A stretch of DNA of 9,526 nucleotides from Bacteroidia bacterium (GTDB lineage: Bacteria; Bacteroidota; Bacteroidia; Bacteroidales; Azobacteroidaceae), in assembly GCA_025996695.1 (NCBI GenBank), contig BNTP01000075.1, positions 1 through 9,526 on the forward strand, given 5' to 3'. This document shows positions 1 through 6,161 of the stretch, piece after piece. The translations under genes and the position numbers were made by a program. The notes beneath the pieces were generated by a model that was given only the letters and a program-made list of their open reading frames with translations, was not told where the DNA came from and searched no databases. Each line of letters opens with the position of its first letter. Within the stretch, counting starts at the first letter, position 1.

Positions 1-53
1 TTGAATAAATTTGCAGTGATTATTTCAGGTGGGATTAATGGACTTCGTTTCAT
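1..53 (-). CDS. Start of an unidentified gene running off the left edge
   Basis: An ATG at position 53 opens a frame of 17 codons (beginning MKRSPLIPPEII) without a stop up to the window edge, so the gene is 3'-partial here. The start was chosen because AGAGGAGA lies 9 bases upstream, overlapping the stop codon of the preceding small gene. This is the spacing expected of consecutive genes in one transcript. The visible peptide is too short to assign a family. It is the third member of a minus-strand run of small genes. Without the strong ribosome binding site I would not have called it. Confidence 0.35.
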   Translation of the reverse strand, partial: MKRSPLIPPEIITANLF

Positions 54-62
54 CTGGGATAG

Positions 63-70
63 TCTCCTCT
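63..70 (-). promoter_or_regulatory. Shine-Dalgarno sequence for the left-edge gene
   Basis: Read on the minus strand this is AGAGGAGA, 9 bases before the ATG at 53 and overlapping the TAA of the upstream 75-residue gene. Strong Shine-Dalgarno sequences are uncommon in Bacteroidetes, so this site decides the start call and is itself unusual. Confidence 0.45.
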
Positions 71-297
71 TAAAAGAGTCGGACAATAACTCCGCGCGAG
101 AAAAAAGTAATTTTTAGAAGTCCCCTATAATTAGTACCTCTCATTTTTGCCTCGAAGTTTCCGCAAGTTTTAAAATTGCTGCTCGACTTGCATTTGTAGT
201 CGCGTGTTCCTGAAGCGGGGGTAGTTTCCGACAGATAGCATCGGTCCTGTGTCAGAACGTAATAGGGACAAAATCCCGGAATCATTGGCGCACTCAT
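70..297 (-). CDS. Small four-cysteine protein of unknown function
   Basis: The product is 75 residues long. I do not recognise a named family. Its first two thirds look like a real protein: a CPYY motif at residues 10-13 and cysteines at 10, 20, 36 and 45 (spacing C-x9-C-x15-C-x8-C), with aromatic residues near the second and fourth cysteines. Such spacing could bind a metal or form disulfides; neither can be shown from sequence. There is no signal peptide or obvious membrane helix, although the last 17 residues are fairly hydrophobic. The start is well supported: a perfect AAGGAGG lies 7 bases before the ATG. The ATG overlaps the stop of an upstream small frame by ATGA, and the next gene's ribosome site overlaps its own stop, suggesting a compact minus-strand operon. 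Confidence 0.5.
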   Translation of the reverse strand: MSAPMIPGFCPYYVLTQDRCYLSETTPASGTRDYKCKSSSNFKTCGNFEAKMRGTNYRGLLKITFFSRGVIVRLF

Positions 298-428
298 AAT
301 AATTCCTCCTTTCTGAAAAAGATTTCCCCTACTCCTGTCGTTTTTCGGGAACTGACGCGGTTTTTTGAAATGGGTTCTCGCTCCATTGCGCTGCCATAAT
401 CAGCTGCATTTCTGCTACTTGTATTCAT
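294..428 (-). CDS. Possible 44-residue gene, translationally coupled to the next
   Basis: A frame of 44 codons starts with ATG at 428 and ends in TGA at 296-294. The stop overlaps the ATG of the downstream 75-residue gene in the arrangement ATGA, which is typical of translational coupling. The peptide is rich in Ser, Arg and Lys, begins MNTSSRNAADYGS and ends FFRKEELL. It has no recognisable domain, signal peptide or membrane segment. The weak point is the start: no Shine-Dalgarno sequence precedes the ATG, and no TAnnTTTG promoter box was found just upstream. The downstream ribosome site lies within its last codons. It could instead be a leader region or an accidental frame. Confidence 0.3.
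   Translation of the reverse strand: MNTSSRNAADYGSAMEREPISKNRVSSRKTTGVGEIFFRKEELL
305..311 (-). promoter_or_regulatory. Perfect Shine-Dalgarno sequence of the four-cysteine gene
   Basis: Read on the minus strand this is AAGGAGG, seven bases before the ATG at 297. It matches the consensus anti-Shine-Dalgarno complement exactly. The glycosyltransferase, PdxA-like and lipid kinase genes elsewhere in the window have nothing comparable upstream. Confidence 0.6.
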
Positions 429-831
429 GAAAAATTAAATTTTAAATTTATTCCGAAGTGATATTTCTTCATCTTTTGGACAATAAAAATAACGTGGAAA
501 CAACCTGTCTGATAATCAAGAATAGCAGCAAATCGCTATTTTTTGTCTTATTTCATGTGCTATCCGCACCACGTTGCTTTTTTATTTCATTCGCAAAAAA
601 TATATTTAAAACTTGGGCGCGAAAATACGAAAAATATTTGAATATATCAACAAAAAATTTAACCCAAATTGCAGCCCTGTCTAAGAAAAGTTATAAAATA
701 TGTTAATAATGCAGCTAATTTTGCCACTTGACTTTGACTATGCGCCACCCGAAACGCCCAAACCCTCGTGAGAAAAAATGATATTATAGACATAAAAAAT
801 GATTTTTTAATATGATTATCCGCAATCATAT
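429..831. other. AT-rich stretch without a convincing gene
   Basis: About 400 bases separate the small minus-strand genes from the left end of the IS1182-type element. The only long plus-strand frame (458-706, GTG start) encodes a low-complexity Lys/Asn/Phe-rich peptide with no ribosome site and no recognisable motif, so I do not call it. No tRNA-like cloverleaf or Bacteroidetes-type promoter was seen. The region ends in two abutting palindromes at 793-831. The 11-base string CACTTGACTTT occurs at 725-735 and again at 832-842, where it begins the IS inverted repeat. This could be chance or a trace of an older insertion. Confidence 0.5.
793..831. repeat. Two abutting palindromes next to the IS left end
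   Basis: Positions 793-809 form a perfect A/T palindrome (8-base arms, 1-base centre). Positions 810-831 form a perfect 8-base stem, ATATGATT/AATCATAT, around a 6-base loop. Together they lie immediately outside the IS1182-type left inverted repeat. Neither has a T-tract that would make it a clear terminator. They may have been the insertion target, or cruciform-prone sequence of no function. Confidence 0.45.
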
Positions 832-902
832 CACTTGACTTTCGCCCTAGTCCCGCGGGACAGCACTTTATTAACCGTAGACTTCAGTGCCCGTTGCGCA
901 AC
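832..902 (+). repeat. Left terminal inverted repeat of the IS
   Basis: Bases 850-902 match the reverse complement of 1916-1969 with one gap and five mismatches, including a perfect 23-base core (867-889 against 1929-1951). The weaker outer part (832-849) matches 1970-1988 at about 15 of 19 positions. The outer side of the core contains the self-palindrome TCCCGCGGGA. Confidence 0.85.
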
Positions 903-936
903 TAAAAAAAAACACAATAAAAAAGTGCTCAAAAAA

Positions 937-968
937 TTTGTTTATATCATTGAATTTCAGTACCTTTG
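937..968 (+). promoter_or_regulatory. Bacteroidetes-type promoter of the IS transposase
   Basis: TTTG at 937-940 and TACCTTTG at 961-968 are separated by 20 bases. This is an excellent match to the Bacteroidetes -33/-7 arrangement TTTG-N19-21-TAnnTTTG. Transcription would start a few bases after 970, so the transposase is likely translated from ATG 993 and not from the TTG at 966, which lies inside the -7 box. Confidence 0.75.
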
Positions 969-992
969 CGTATAATTTTAACGCAAAAATGT

Positions 993-2053
993 ATGCAAGT
1001 AAAGACCTACGAAGAGAAAATATTTGTTAATTTTCAGCTATCGGCACACGTTCCGAGCGATAATTTTTACAGACGACTTCGTAACACATTGGATTTGAAG
1101 TCCTTACGCAAGAGGACGCAAAAGTATTACGGCACAGAAGGTCAGAAAGGCATTGATACAGAGGTGTTTTTCAAGTTAATGCTGATTGGCTATTTGGAAA
1201 ATATCAACTCTGACCGCAAAATTGTAAAAACAGCAGAGATGCGTATGGATATGCTGTTTTTCTTGGGTTATGACATTGGAGAGTCTGGTTGCCAAGGAAA
1301 GCGAAATTTTTTATAATGAAGTAGTTGAAAATGAAGAAGCTAACGACAAAAAAAAGCAATAAAAAAACACAACAAAAACAGTGAAAAACACAGCGATCAA
1401 TATTGAGGCATACATACCCCATCATGGCGCATGATAAAAGACAGGGCACCAGCGCGTTTCGTTACCGAAGCAAAGCAGCAGATTGTAAAAATTGTCCATT
1501 GCGAGAAGCTTGTGTAAATAAAGCAGGCTATAAAAGTATAACGGTTACCGTTGATAGAGACTATTACGAAAGAGCAGAAAAGCGCATAAACACCCGTAAA
1601 GGCAAACGCATGATGCGGAGTCGCGCAAAAACGGTTGAGCCTGTATGGGGAACACTGATAAATTTTCGAGCGATAAAAAAAGTTTACACCAAAGGGATAG
1701 ATTTAGCCGACAAGCAGGTTTTGTTGGCCGCAATGGCGTATACAACCATAAAATCCGCCAGCAAACGCGATGAAACTCGCTGCTGTGGAGTTAAACTCAA
1801 CTGTTTTGTCTGTTTTGAACGATTTTTTGCGTTTTTGCCAACCTATTTTTATCGCCGCAACAAAAAATTACCGGTGCGAAATATTACTTTCCGAATAAAA
1901 CAGATAAAATATAGGGTCGCGCAACAGACACTGAAGTCTACGGTTAATAAACGGCTGTCCCTGCGGGACAAGGAGCGGAAGCCAAGTGCTATTTGGTGCG
2001 AAGGTGTATGTTTAAATTTCAATTCCTGTAAAAAATCTCTGCGCCCCCGATAA
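993..2053 (+). pseudogene. IS1182-family transposase, internally deleted and frameshifted
   Basis: Three conserved pieces remain. The first (993-1275, frame 3) is the N-terminal region, with VFFKLMLIGYLENI and the hallmark FFLGYDIGE. The second (1276-1359, frame 1) reads LESLVAKESEIFYNEVVENE, matching the segment after the 'ANAS-DSLV-KE' region of intact relatives. The third begins near 1390 with AINIEAYIPHHGA in frame 1, then moves to frame 2 around 1430. It contains the CKNCPLREAC cluster and TVEPVWGTLINF, ending near AAMAYTTIKSASKRD. The catalytic middle, roughly half the protein, is missing. The frame then reads through the right inverted repeat to a stop at 2051-2053. TTG at 966 and TTG at 1403 open frames but are not plausible native starts; ATG 993 follows the promoter correctly. 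The gene is not functional. Confidence 0.85.
1916..1988 (-). repeat. Right terminal inverted repeat of the IS
   Basis: This is the mirror copy of the left repeat, with a perfect 23-base core at 1929-1951. Its outer palindrome, GTCCCTGCGGGAC, carries one extra base relative to the left arm. The C-terminal end of the transposase frame runs into it. Confidence 0.85.
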
Positions 2054-2068
2054 AATTTTGCATGAAAT

Positions 2069-2100
2069 TTTGGTTATCTCAAAAATAACACCTATCTTTG
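2069..2100 (+). promoter_or_regulatory. Bacteroidetes-type promoter upstream of the toxin relic and glycosyltransferase
   Basis: TTTG at 2069-2072 and TATCTTTG at 2093-2100 are 20 bases apart, matching the -33/-7 consensus. It lies directly where the missing N-terminal part of the toxin gene would have been. Its most likely present role is to transcribe the glycosyltransferase gene at 2312, with the toxin relic as a roughly 200-base untranslated leader. Confidence 0.6.
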
Positions 2101-2101
2101 T

Positions 2102-2302
2102 GTGCATATTTATGATAGATTAGTGAGTGATATTAGAAAAGATCCTATGTTGGAATCGGCGATCCGGAACTTTTAACTCATGATAAAAAAGGCGAATGGT
2201 CAAGACGGATTATGCGGAAACATCGCTTAATTTACTCTGTTGATGACAAAAAAAATAACCGTCTTGATGATTTCTGCTTGGGGTCATTATGGAGATCAAT
2301 AA
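2102..2302 (+). pseudogene. YoeB/Txe-family toxin relic (mRNA interferase)
   Basis: Intact relatives are ribosome-associated mRNA endonucleases of about 85 residues paired with a YefM/Axe-type antitoxin. Here the family signature is spread over two frames: HIYDRLVSDIRKDPM (2105-2149), then GIGDPELL and EWSRRIMRKHRLIYSVDD (2152-2253), then ITVLMISAWGHYGDQ (2255-2302, TAA). The first shift is a one-base loss near 2150. The second is one extra A in an eight-A run at 2248-2255. The WSRR, HRLIY and terminal GHY elements are the usual catalytic and binding positions and are preserved. About 25 N-terminal residues and any antitoxin gene are missing, and the decayed IS lies just upstream. Family assignment is confident; the gene is almost certainly inactive. 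Confidence 0.8.
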
Positions 2303-2311
2303 TATAGAGCA

Positions 2312-3223
2312 ATGAAATTTTCAATCATTATTTGCACATACAACCGCGCGGAATATCTCCGTAAGAGTTTGGAAAGCGCGGCTAAACAAGATTTTCCAAC
2401 CGAAGATTTTGAGATTTTGGTGGTAGACAATAACAGTCCGGACGCCACAGAAACGGTGTGTGATGATTTGATGCGTCAATACCCGAATATCCGCTATTTC
2501 AAAGAGATGCGTCAGGGGGTTTCTTACGGGCGCAATCGCGGCATGAATGAGGCGCAAGGCAAATTTATTGCTTTTGTTGATGATGATGAAACAATAAGGA
2601 GCAACTACGTATACAAGCTAAACGAATTTTTTAAAACCTGTCCGCAGGCAGAATTGTGCAGTTTGCCCGTGGTACCGGTTTTTGAGGCCGAACCGCCCAA
2701 ATGGATGTCGTCTTTTACAATGCGCTTGATTACAGGAGCTTATGATAAAGGCACGGTCGTCAAACAAGTATCGGCCAAAGACTATCCGGGCACGGGCCAT
2801 GCCGTTTTTAAGCGTGATTTATTTCTAAAATATGGTGCTTTTAATACTGCATTAGGACGTAAAGGCAGTTCACTGATGGGTGCCGAAGATAAGGATTTTT
2901 TTCTGCGTCTAATTCAAAACAACGTAGCGTGTTATTACGTGCCGATGGCTCCGATTTATCACCACATTGCCGCGAACAAGCTCACAGAAGACTTTTTCAA
3001 TCGCCTGACGCTCGCTATCGGCCAAAGCGAACGCGTCCGCACGCTGTCTATTTCTAAAAAAGCCTACTGCAAACGACTGTTTTCAGAAGCAATCAAATGG
3101 GCGGCTTCATTCGTGCTATTCGTCTGTTACACAGTCACTTTCCAAATTCAAAAAGGCATCAAACTCCTCCAATTTCGCAAAAATGTGACCAAAGGATTGT
3201 TGAGTTCCGCAAATAATTCATAA
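2312..3223 (+). CDS. Family 2 glycosyltransferase with C-terminal hydrophobic segment
   Basis: This 303-residue protein should transfer a sugar from a nucleotide-sugar donor to an unknown acceptor at the inner face of the cytoplasmic membrane. The GT-A fold is clear: SIIICTYNRAEYL at residues 4-16, the nucleotide-binding ILVVDNNSPDAT at 35-46, GVSYGRNRG at 69-77, the metal-binding FVDDDE at 88-93, and an acidic GAEDKDF at 190-196 that fits the catalytic base region. Residues 262-280 (WAASFVLFVCYTVTFQ) form a probable membrane segment or amphipathic anchor, followed by a basic tail. There is no Shine-Dalgarno sequence before ATG 2312, and a good promoter lies at 2069-2100. The stop falls inside a 7-base tandem repeat. 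The family is certain; donor and acceptor cannot be read from sequence. The context suggests envelope glycan or glycolipid work. Confidence 0.92.
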   Translation: MKFSIIICTYNRAEYLRKSLESAAKQDFPTEDFEILVVDNNSPDATETVCDDLMRQYPNIRYFKEMRQGVSYGRNRGMNEAQGKFIAFVDDDETIRSNYVYKLNEFFKTCPQAELCSLPVVPVFEAEPPKWMSSFTMRLITGAYDKGTVVKQVSAKDYPGTGHAVFKRDLFLKYGAFNTALGRKGSSLMGAEDKDFFLRLIQNNVACYYVPMAPIYHHIAANKLTEDFFNRLTLAIGQSERVRTLSISKKAYCKRLFSEAIKWAASFVLFVCYTVTFQIQKGIKLLQFRKNVTKGLLSSANNS

Positions 3224-3240
3224 TTCATAATTCATAATTC
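3213..3240 (+). repeat. Four tandem copies of ATAATTC
   Basis: Four perfect 7-base units occupy 3213-3240 and include the last codons and TAA stop (3221-3223) of the glycosyltransferase gene. Changes in copy number would alter only the extreme C-terminus or the spacer before the next gene. The 7-base period is the same as that of the larger array at 4335-4521, although the unit sequence differs. Confidence 0.85.
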
Positions 3241-3252
3241 GCAATTTTTTTG

Positions 3253-3260
3253 TAACTTTG
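3253..3260 (+). promoter_or_regulatory. Possible -7 box before the PdxA-like gene
   Basis: TAACTTTG at 3253-3260 fits TAnnTTTG and lies 26 bases before ATG 3287. No TTTG was found at the correct -33 distance, which falls in the ATAATTC repeat. It is a plausible but weak promoter that would let this gene be transcribed separately from the glycosyltransferase. Confidence 0.4.
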
Positions 3261-3286
3261 CCACGTTTCTAATGTAGCATAAAAAA

Positions 3287-4321
3287 ATGAGCGAAAAAAT
3301 ACTAAAAATAGGCATCAGTCAAGGCAATCCTAATGGCATTGCATCCGAACTCGTCCTGAAAATATTTGAAAATACGGACATGTACGACGTGTGTACCCCT
3401 GTTTTGTACGGTTCTTCCAAGGTTGTGTCATTCTATCGCAAAGCGATGGATTTGACACCCATCAATGTGAGCATTATGCGCGACTTGGACGTGCCGGACA
3501 ACAATCGAGTCAATGTCGTGAACGTTATTCCCGAAGCATATCACTTGGACGTCGGTCAATTGACGGCCGAAAGCGTGCAGGCAGCCGACGAATCGCTGAA
3601 AAGAGTGTGCGAAGACCTGAAAAACGGTCTTGTAGATGCCCTCGTCACCTTGCCGGCAACTTCTATAGACGCAGCTGCAGTGCTTTATCCCGAACAAACA
3701 GACGAGGCGTTGAAAATTGCGGTGCACGACACCTTGCGTATCGCTTTGGCAACAGATTCTGTGCCGCTTTCGGAAGTGAAACCTTTCATTACGATAAAAA
3801 AAATTATCGAACGCATCAAATCATTGCATACAGCTTTGGTTCACGATTTTATGATTACATCGCCACGCATTGCCGTGTTGGCGCTGAATCCTCAGTCAGG
3901 GCCGGAAGAAGCCAACATCATCCGCCCTGCCATTGAAGTGGCAAGCAAAGATAAAGTATTTTGCTTCGGACCTTACGTTGCAAATGATTTTTTCAGCACC
4001 GATGCGCCCAAGAAGTTTGACGCTATTTTGGCAATGTATTACGACCAGGGTATGGTCGCTTTTCAGTCCATGACAGCCGGTCAGGGTGCCATCTATACAG
4101 CAAATTTGCCGTTCGTCATCACGGCTCCCGCCCAAGGATTGAGCCTTAATAAGGCGGGAAAAAATCTGTGTGAACCCGATGCTTTCCGCCAAGCCATCTA
4201 TTTGGCAACCGAGTTGTTCAACAACAAACAAACCGATGTGGAAATTCGCAAAAATCCCCTGAAAAAGCAGTATTTTGAACATGGATCGGATAATGAAAAA
4301 TTGGATTTGACAAAAGATTAA
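3287..4321 (+). CDS. PdxA-like protein lacking the family's active-site residues
   Basis: The 344-residue product aligns end to end with PdxA, the NAD-dependent 4-hydroxythreonine-4-phosphate dehydrogenase of vitamin B6 synthesis. Recognisable landmarks are GISQGNPNGI (9-18), PRIAVLALNPQSG (193-205), FGPYVANDFF (227-236), DAILAMYYDQGM (245-256) and the AGK near 290-292. Yet the key residues are changed. The three metal-ligand histidines of the family (E. coli H166, H211, H266) correspond to Ser158, Gln203 and Tyr252. The conserved Asp after GPxxA is Asn233, the GHT motif is EQT (136-138), the DHG motif is AQG (282-284), and the N-terminal GD is GN. Length and frame are intact, which argues against simple decay. 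I infer a pseudoenzyme or a protein with a new reaction, not a B6 enzyme; hence no gene symbol. Alignment was by eye. Confidence 0.85.
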   Translation: MSEKILKIGISQGNPNGIASELVLKIFENTDMYDVCTPVLYGSSKVVSFYRKAMDLTPINVSIMRDLDVPDNNRVNVVNVIPEAYHLDVGQLTAESVQAADESLKRVCEDLKNGLVDALVTLPATSIDAAAVLYPEQTDEALKIAVHDTLRIALATDSVPLSEVKPFITIKKIIERIKSLHTALVHDFMITSPRIAVLALNPQSGPEEANIIRPAIEVASKDKVFCFGPYVANDFFSTDAPKKFDAILAMYYDQGMVAFQSMTAGQGAIYTANLPFVITAPAQGLSLNKAGKNLCEPDAFRQAIYLATELFNNKQTDVEIRKNPLKKQYFEHGSDNEKLDLTKD

Positions 4322-4334
4322 AAGTAGTTATTGG

Positions 4335-4521
4335 TGTTTAGTTATTAGAGTTTAGATATTAGAGTTTAGAGTATAGTTATTAGAGTATAGTCAAAAAGCG
4401 AAATCTAACATCTATGCCCTAAGTTCTAAACTCTAAACTCTAATAACTATACTCTAATATCTAAACTCTAATAACTATACTCTAATATCTAAACTCTAAT
4501 AACTATACTCTAAACTCTAAA
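4335..4521. repeat. Inverted array of degenerate 7-base units
   Basis: Nearly the whole 206-base gap between the PdxA-like gene and the fusion gene is built of 7-base units of a few types (TCTAAAC, TCTAATA, ACTATAC). The left arm (about 4335-4391) has them in reverse-complement orientation (GTTTAGA, TATTAGA, GTATAGT). The right arm (about 4425-4521) has them in forward orientation. A 34-base non-repeat spacer lies between. A 27-base segment at 4339-4365 has perfect reverse complements at 4451-4477 and 4479-4505, so the right arm also repeats directly with a 28-base (4 x 7) period. The RNA could fold into a long AU-rich hairpin, and copy number could vary by slippage. Its function is unknown; transcription attenuation, termination or mere simple-sequence growth are all possible. 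Confidence 0.9.
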
Positions 4522-4527
4522 TAAAAG

Positions 4528-6117
4528 ATGAATTACGCAATAATAGCCGCGGGCGAAGGCTCACGCTTGGCACAAGAGGGCATCGCGTTGCCTAAACCAT
4601 TAGTCAAAGTGAACGGCGTTGCCTTAATTGACCGCTTGATAGCGATTTTTTGCAAAAATAATGCAGAATCAATCAGCATCATCGTCAATGAAGAGATGGA
4701 AGACGTGCACGCGCACGTGAAAGCACTGCAGTTGCCTGTGCCTCTAAATTTGGTCGTTAAGTCGACTTCCGGTTCCATGCACAGCTTTTTTGCATTGGCA
4801 CCGTTTTTGAAAAAAGGCAAATTCTGCTTGACAACGGTTGATACGATATTCAAAGAGTCTGAATTTGAAGCCTTTATTCGACATTTTGAACGCGACACCA
4901 CGCACGACGGCATGATGGCTGTGACTGATTTTGTGGATGATGAAAAGCCGCTTTGGGTGGAAGTGAGAGAAGAGAGAGGGGGAGGGGAGATTAGTGGATT
5001 TTTGGATGTGAATGATGGAAGTGCTAAATATGTTTCGGGCGGGATTTATGGGCTGACACCGAAAGCACTTGACACGCTTGAAAATTGTATGAAGAACGGC
5101 GTTTCTCGTATGCGCAATTATCAACGACAATTAATTGCCGACGGTTTGAAATTAGCAGCCTGTCCGTTTGCTAAAATCGTGGATGTAGACCATGCCTGCG
5201 ACATCAAAAAAGCAGAAGTATTCTTGAATACTCCGCGTAGCGACCAAGCTACGTCGCATGTCGTTGGCGTTCGTCGTGGCAATCAGTATTCACCGAATCA
5301 CATTGGCAACGATGCGGCGATTTTTGCGTTGGTGGTCAAGTCATTGAAAGCGAAGGGCTATGACGTAACTGAGTTGTCTGAGGATGAGTTTCAAGCAACG
5401 TATCAGACGTTTCCTGCCATTTTCAACATGGCGCGCGATACGAAGTCGATTCAAAAATTGCAACAATTAGAAGACATTGGTACAACCGTCATCAATTCGG
5501 GTTACGGCGTCGAAAACTGTACGCGTGGCAAGATGACTAAATTGTTGTTAGACAATAACATACCGCATCCGAGATGCCTCATTGTGCAAACCGACCAACT
5601 GCTGCCGGATATGCGCTTTTTGGGGACGCATTGTTGGATCAAGCGGAGCGATTTTCATGCAATTCATCGCGAAGACGTGACTTATGCCCGCATTGGCGAA
5701 GAAGCAGAAAGCATCATCCGCGATTATGGGCTGCGAGGCATTCCATCGGTAGTTATCAATGAACATTTGTCGGGCGATTTGGTCAAATTTTATGGCGTTC
5801 GCGGCACGGATTTCTTCTATTGGTTTTATCCTGACGACCTCAGTCACAGCAAATTTGGATTGGAAGTCATCAATGGCAAGCCCAAAGGATTATCCTTTGA
5901 CGTCGAAAACTTAAAAGCGATTTGCGGTCGCACGGCCGAAATCCTCAACATACACGTCTACGGTGGGGATTGCGTGGTGGACAAAGACGGCACCATCCGC
6001 ATCATCGACTTCAACGACTGGCCAAGTTTTGCACCTTGCCGCAACGAAGCTGCGCCCTACATCGCAAAATGCATCCGTCTGAACTGTGATTTGTTGTCAA
6101 TAAATTGCCAGGTATAA
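4528..6117 (+). CDS. Nucleotidyltransferase fused to an ATP-grasp ligase
   Basis: The 529-residue protein has two domains. Residues 1 to about 235 are a GT-A-fold nucleotidyltransferase: AAGEGSRL (7-14), PKPLVKVNG (22-30), TTVD with Asp105 in the metal-binding position, SGGIYGL (170-176) and DVDHACDI (219-226). Such enzymes couple an NTP to a sugar phosphate or phosphorylated alcohol. After a short linker (about 235-243), residues 244-520 form a RimK-like ATP-grasp domain: GVRRGNQYSPNHIGNDAAIF starts it, INSGYGVENCTR lies at 322-333, Lys372 in CWIKRSD and Glu412 in VVINEHLSGD fit ATP binding, and Asp494/Asn496 in RIIDFNDWPSF fit Mg binding. ATP-grasp ligases join a carboxylate to an amine or similar nucleophile. 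The second domain opens like a free-standing protein, suggesting a gene fusion. No Shine-Dalgarno sequence; the start directly follows the 7-base array. Substrates are unknown. Confidence 0.85.
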   Translation: MNYAIIAAGEGSRLAQEGIALPKPLVKVNGVALIDRLIAIFCKNNAESISIIVNEEMEDVHAHVKALQLPVPLNLVVKSTSGSMHSFFALAPFLKKGKFCLTTVDTIFKESEFEAFIRHFERDTTHDGMMAVTDFVDDEKPLWVEVREERGGGEISGFLDVNDGSAKYVSGGIYGLTPKALDTLENCMKNGVSRMRNYQRQLIADGLKLAACPFAKIVDVDHACDIKKAEVFLNTPRSDQATSHVVGVRRGNQYSPNHIGNDAAIFALVVKSLKAKGYDVTELSEDEFQATYQTFPAIFNMARDTKSIQKLQQLEDIGTTVINSGYGVENCTRGKMTKLLLDNNIPHPRCLIVQTDQLLPDMRFLGTHCWIKRSDFHAIHREDVTYARIGEEAESIIRDYGLRGIPSVVINEHLSGDLVKFYGVRGTDFFYWFYPDDLSHSKFGLEVINGKPKGLSFDVENLKAICGRTAEILNIHVYGGDCVVDKDGTIRIIDFNDWPSFAPCRNEAAPYIAKCIRLNCDLLSINCQV

Positions 6118-6161
6118 TTCTAAAACAACCCAATCTATAGAAATATTTTATACAAAGCAAC

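Larger units (their letters stand above)
832..1988 (+). mobile_element. Decayed IS1182-family insertion sequence
   Basis: The element is defined by an IS1182-type transposase relic lying between long imperfect inverted repeats (832-902 and 1916-1988). It still has an internal promoter at 937-968. At roughly 1.16 kb it is shorter than an intact member, whose transposase alone is usually near 450-500 residues. The loss is explained by at least two internal deletions in the transposase. No target-site duplication was found at the outer ends. The element can no longer make a transposase, but its ends might be recognised if an intact relative supplied one. Family assignment rests on recognisable protein segments and is fairly secure; the exact outer ends are less so. 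Confidence 0.8.

Noticed and set aside
1..117. Plus-strand 38-codon frame with TTG start at the left edge
   Set aside because: It is opposite the minus-strand gene start, which has a strong Shine-Dalgarno sequence. There is nothing upstream in the window to support it.
458..706. Plus-strand 82-codon frame with GTG start
   Set aside because: AT-rich, low-complexity composition, no ribosome binding site or Bacteroidetes promoter, and no recognisable motif.
832..1988. Target-site duplication flanking the IS
   Set aside because: Comparison of the bases just outside both inverted repeats shows no convincing direct repeat. The ends may be eroded or the element may not leave one.
4335..4521. CRISPR array
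   Set aside because: Units are 7 bases, contiguous and inverted between arms, with no unique spacers between repeats. This is a simple-sequence array, not a CRISPR.
4966..4990. Purine-rich AGAGAGAGGGGGAGGGGAG-like tract inside the fusion gene as a possible frameshift site
   Set aside because: The reading frame passes through without a break and the surrounding nucleotidyltransferase motifs remain in frame. It encodes a plausible surface loop (EERGGG).
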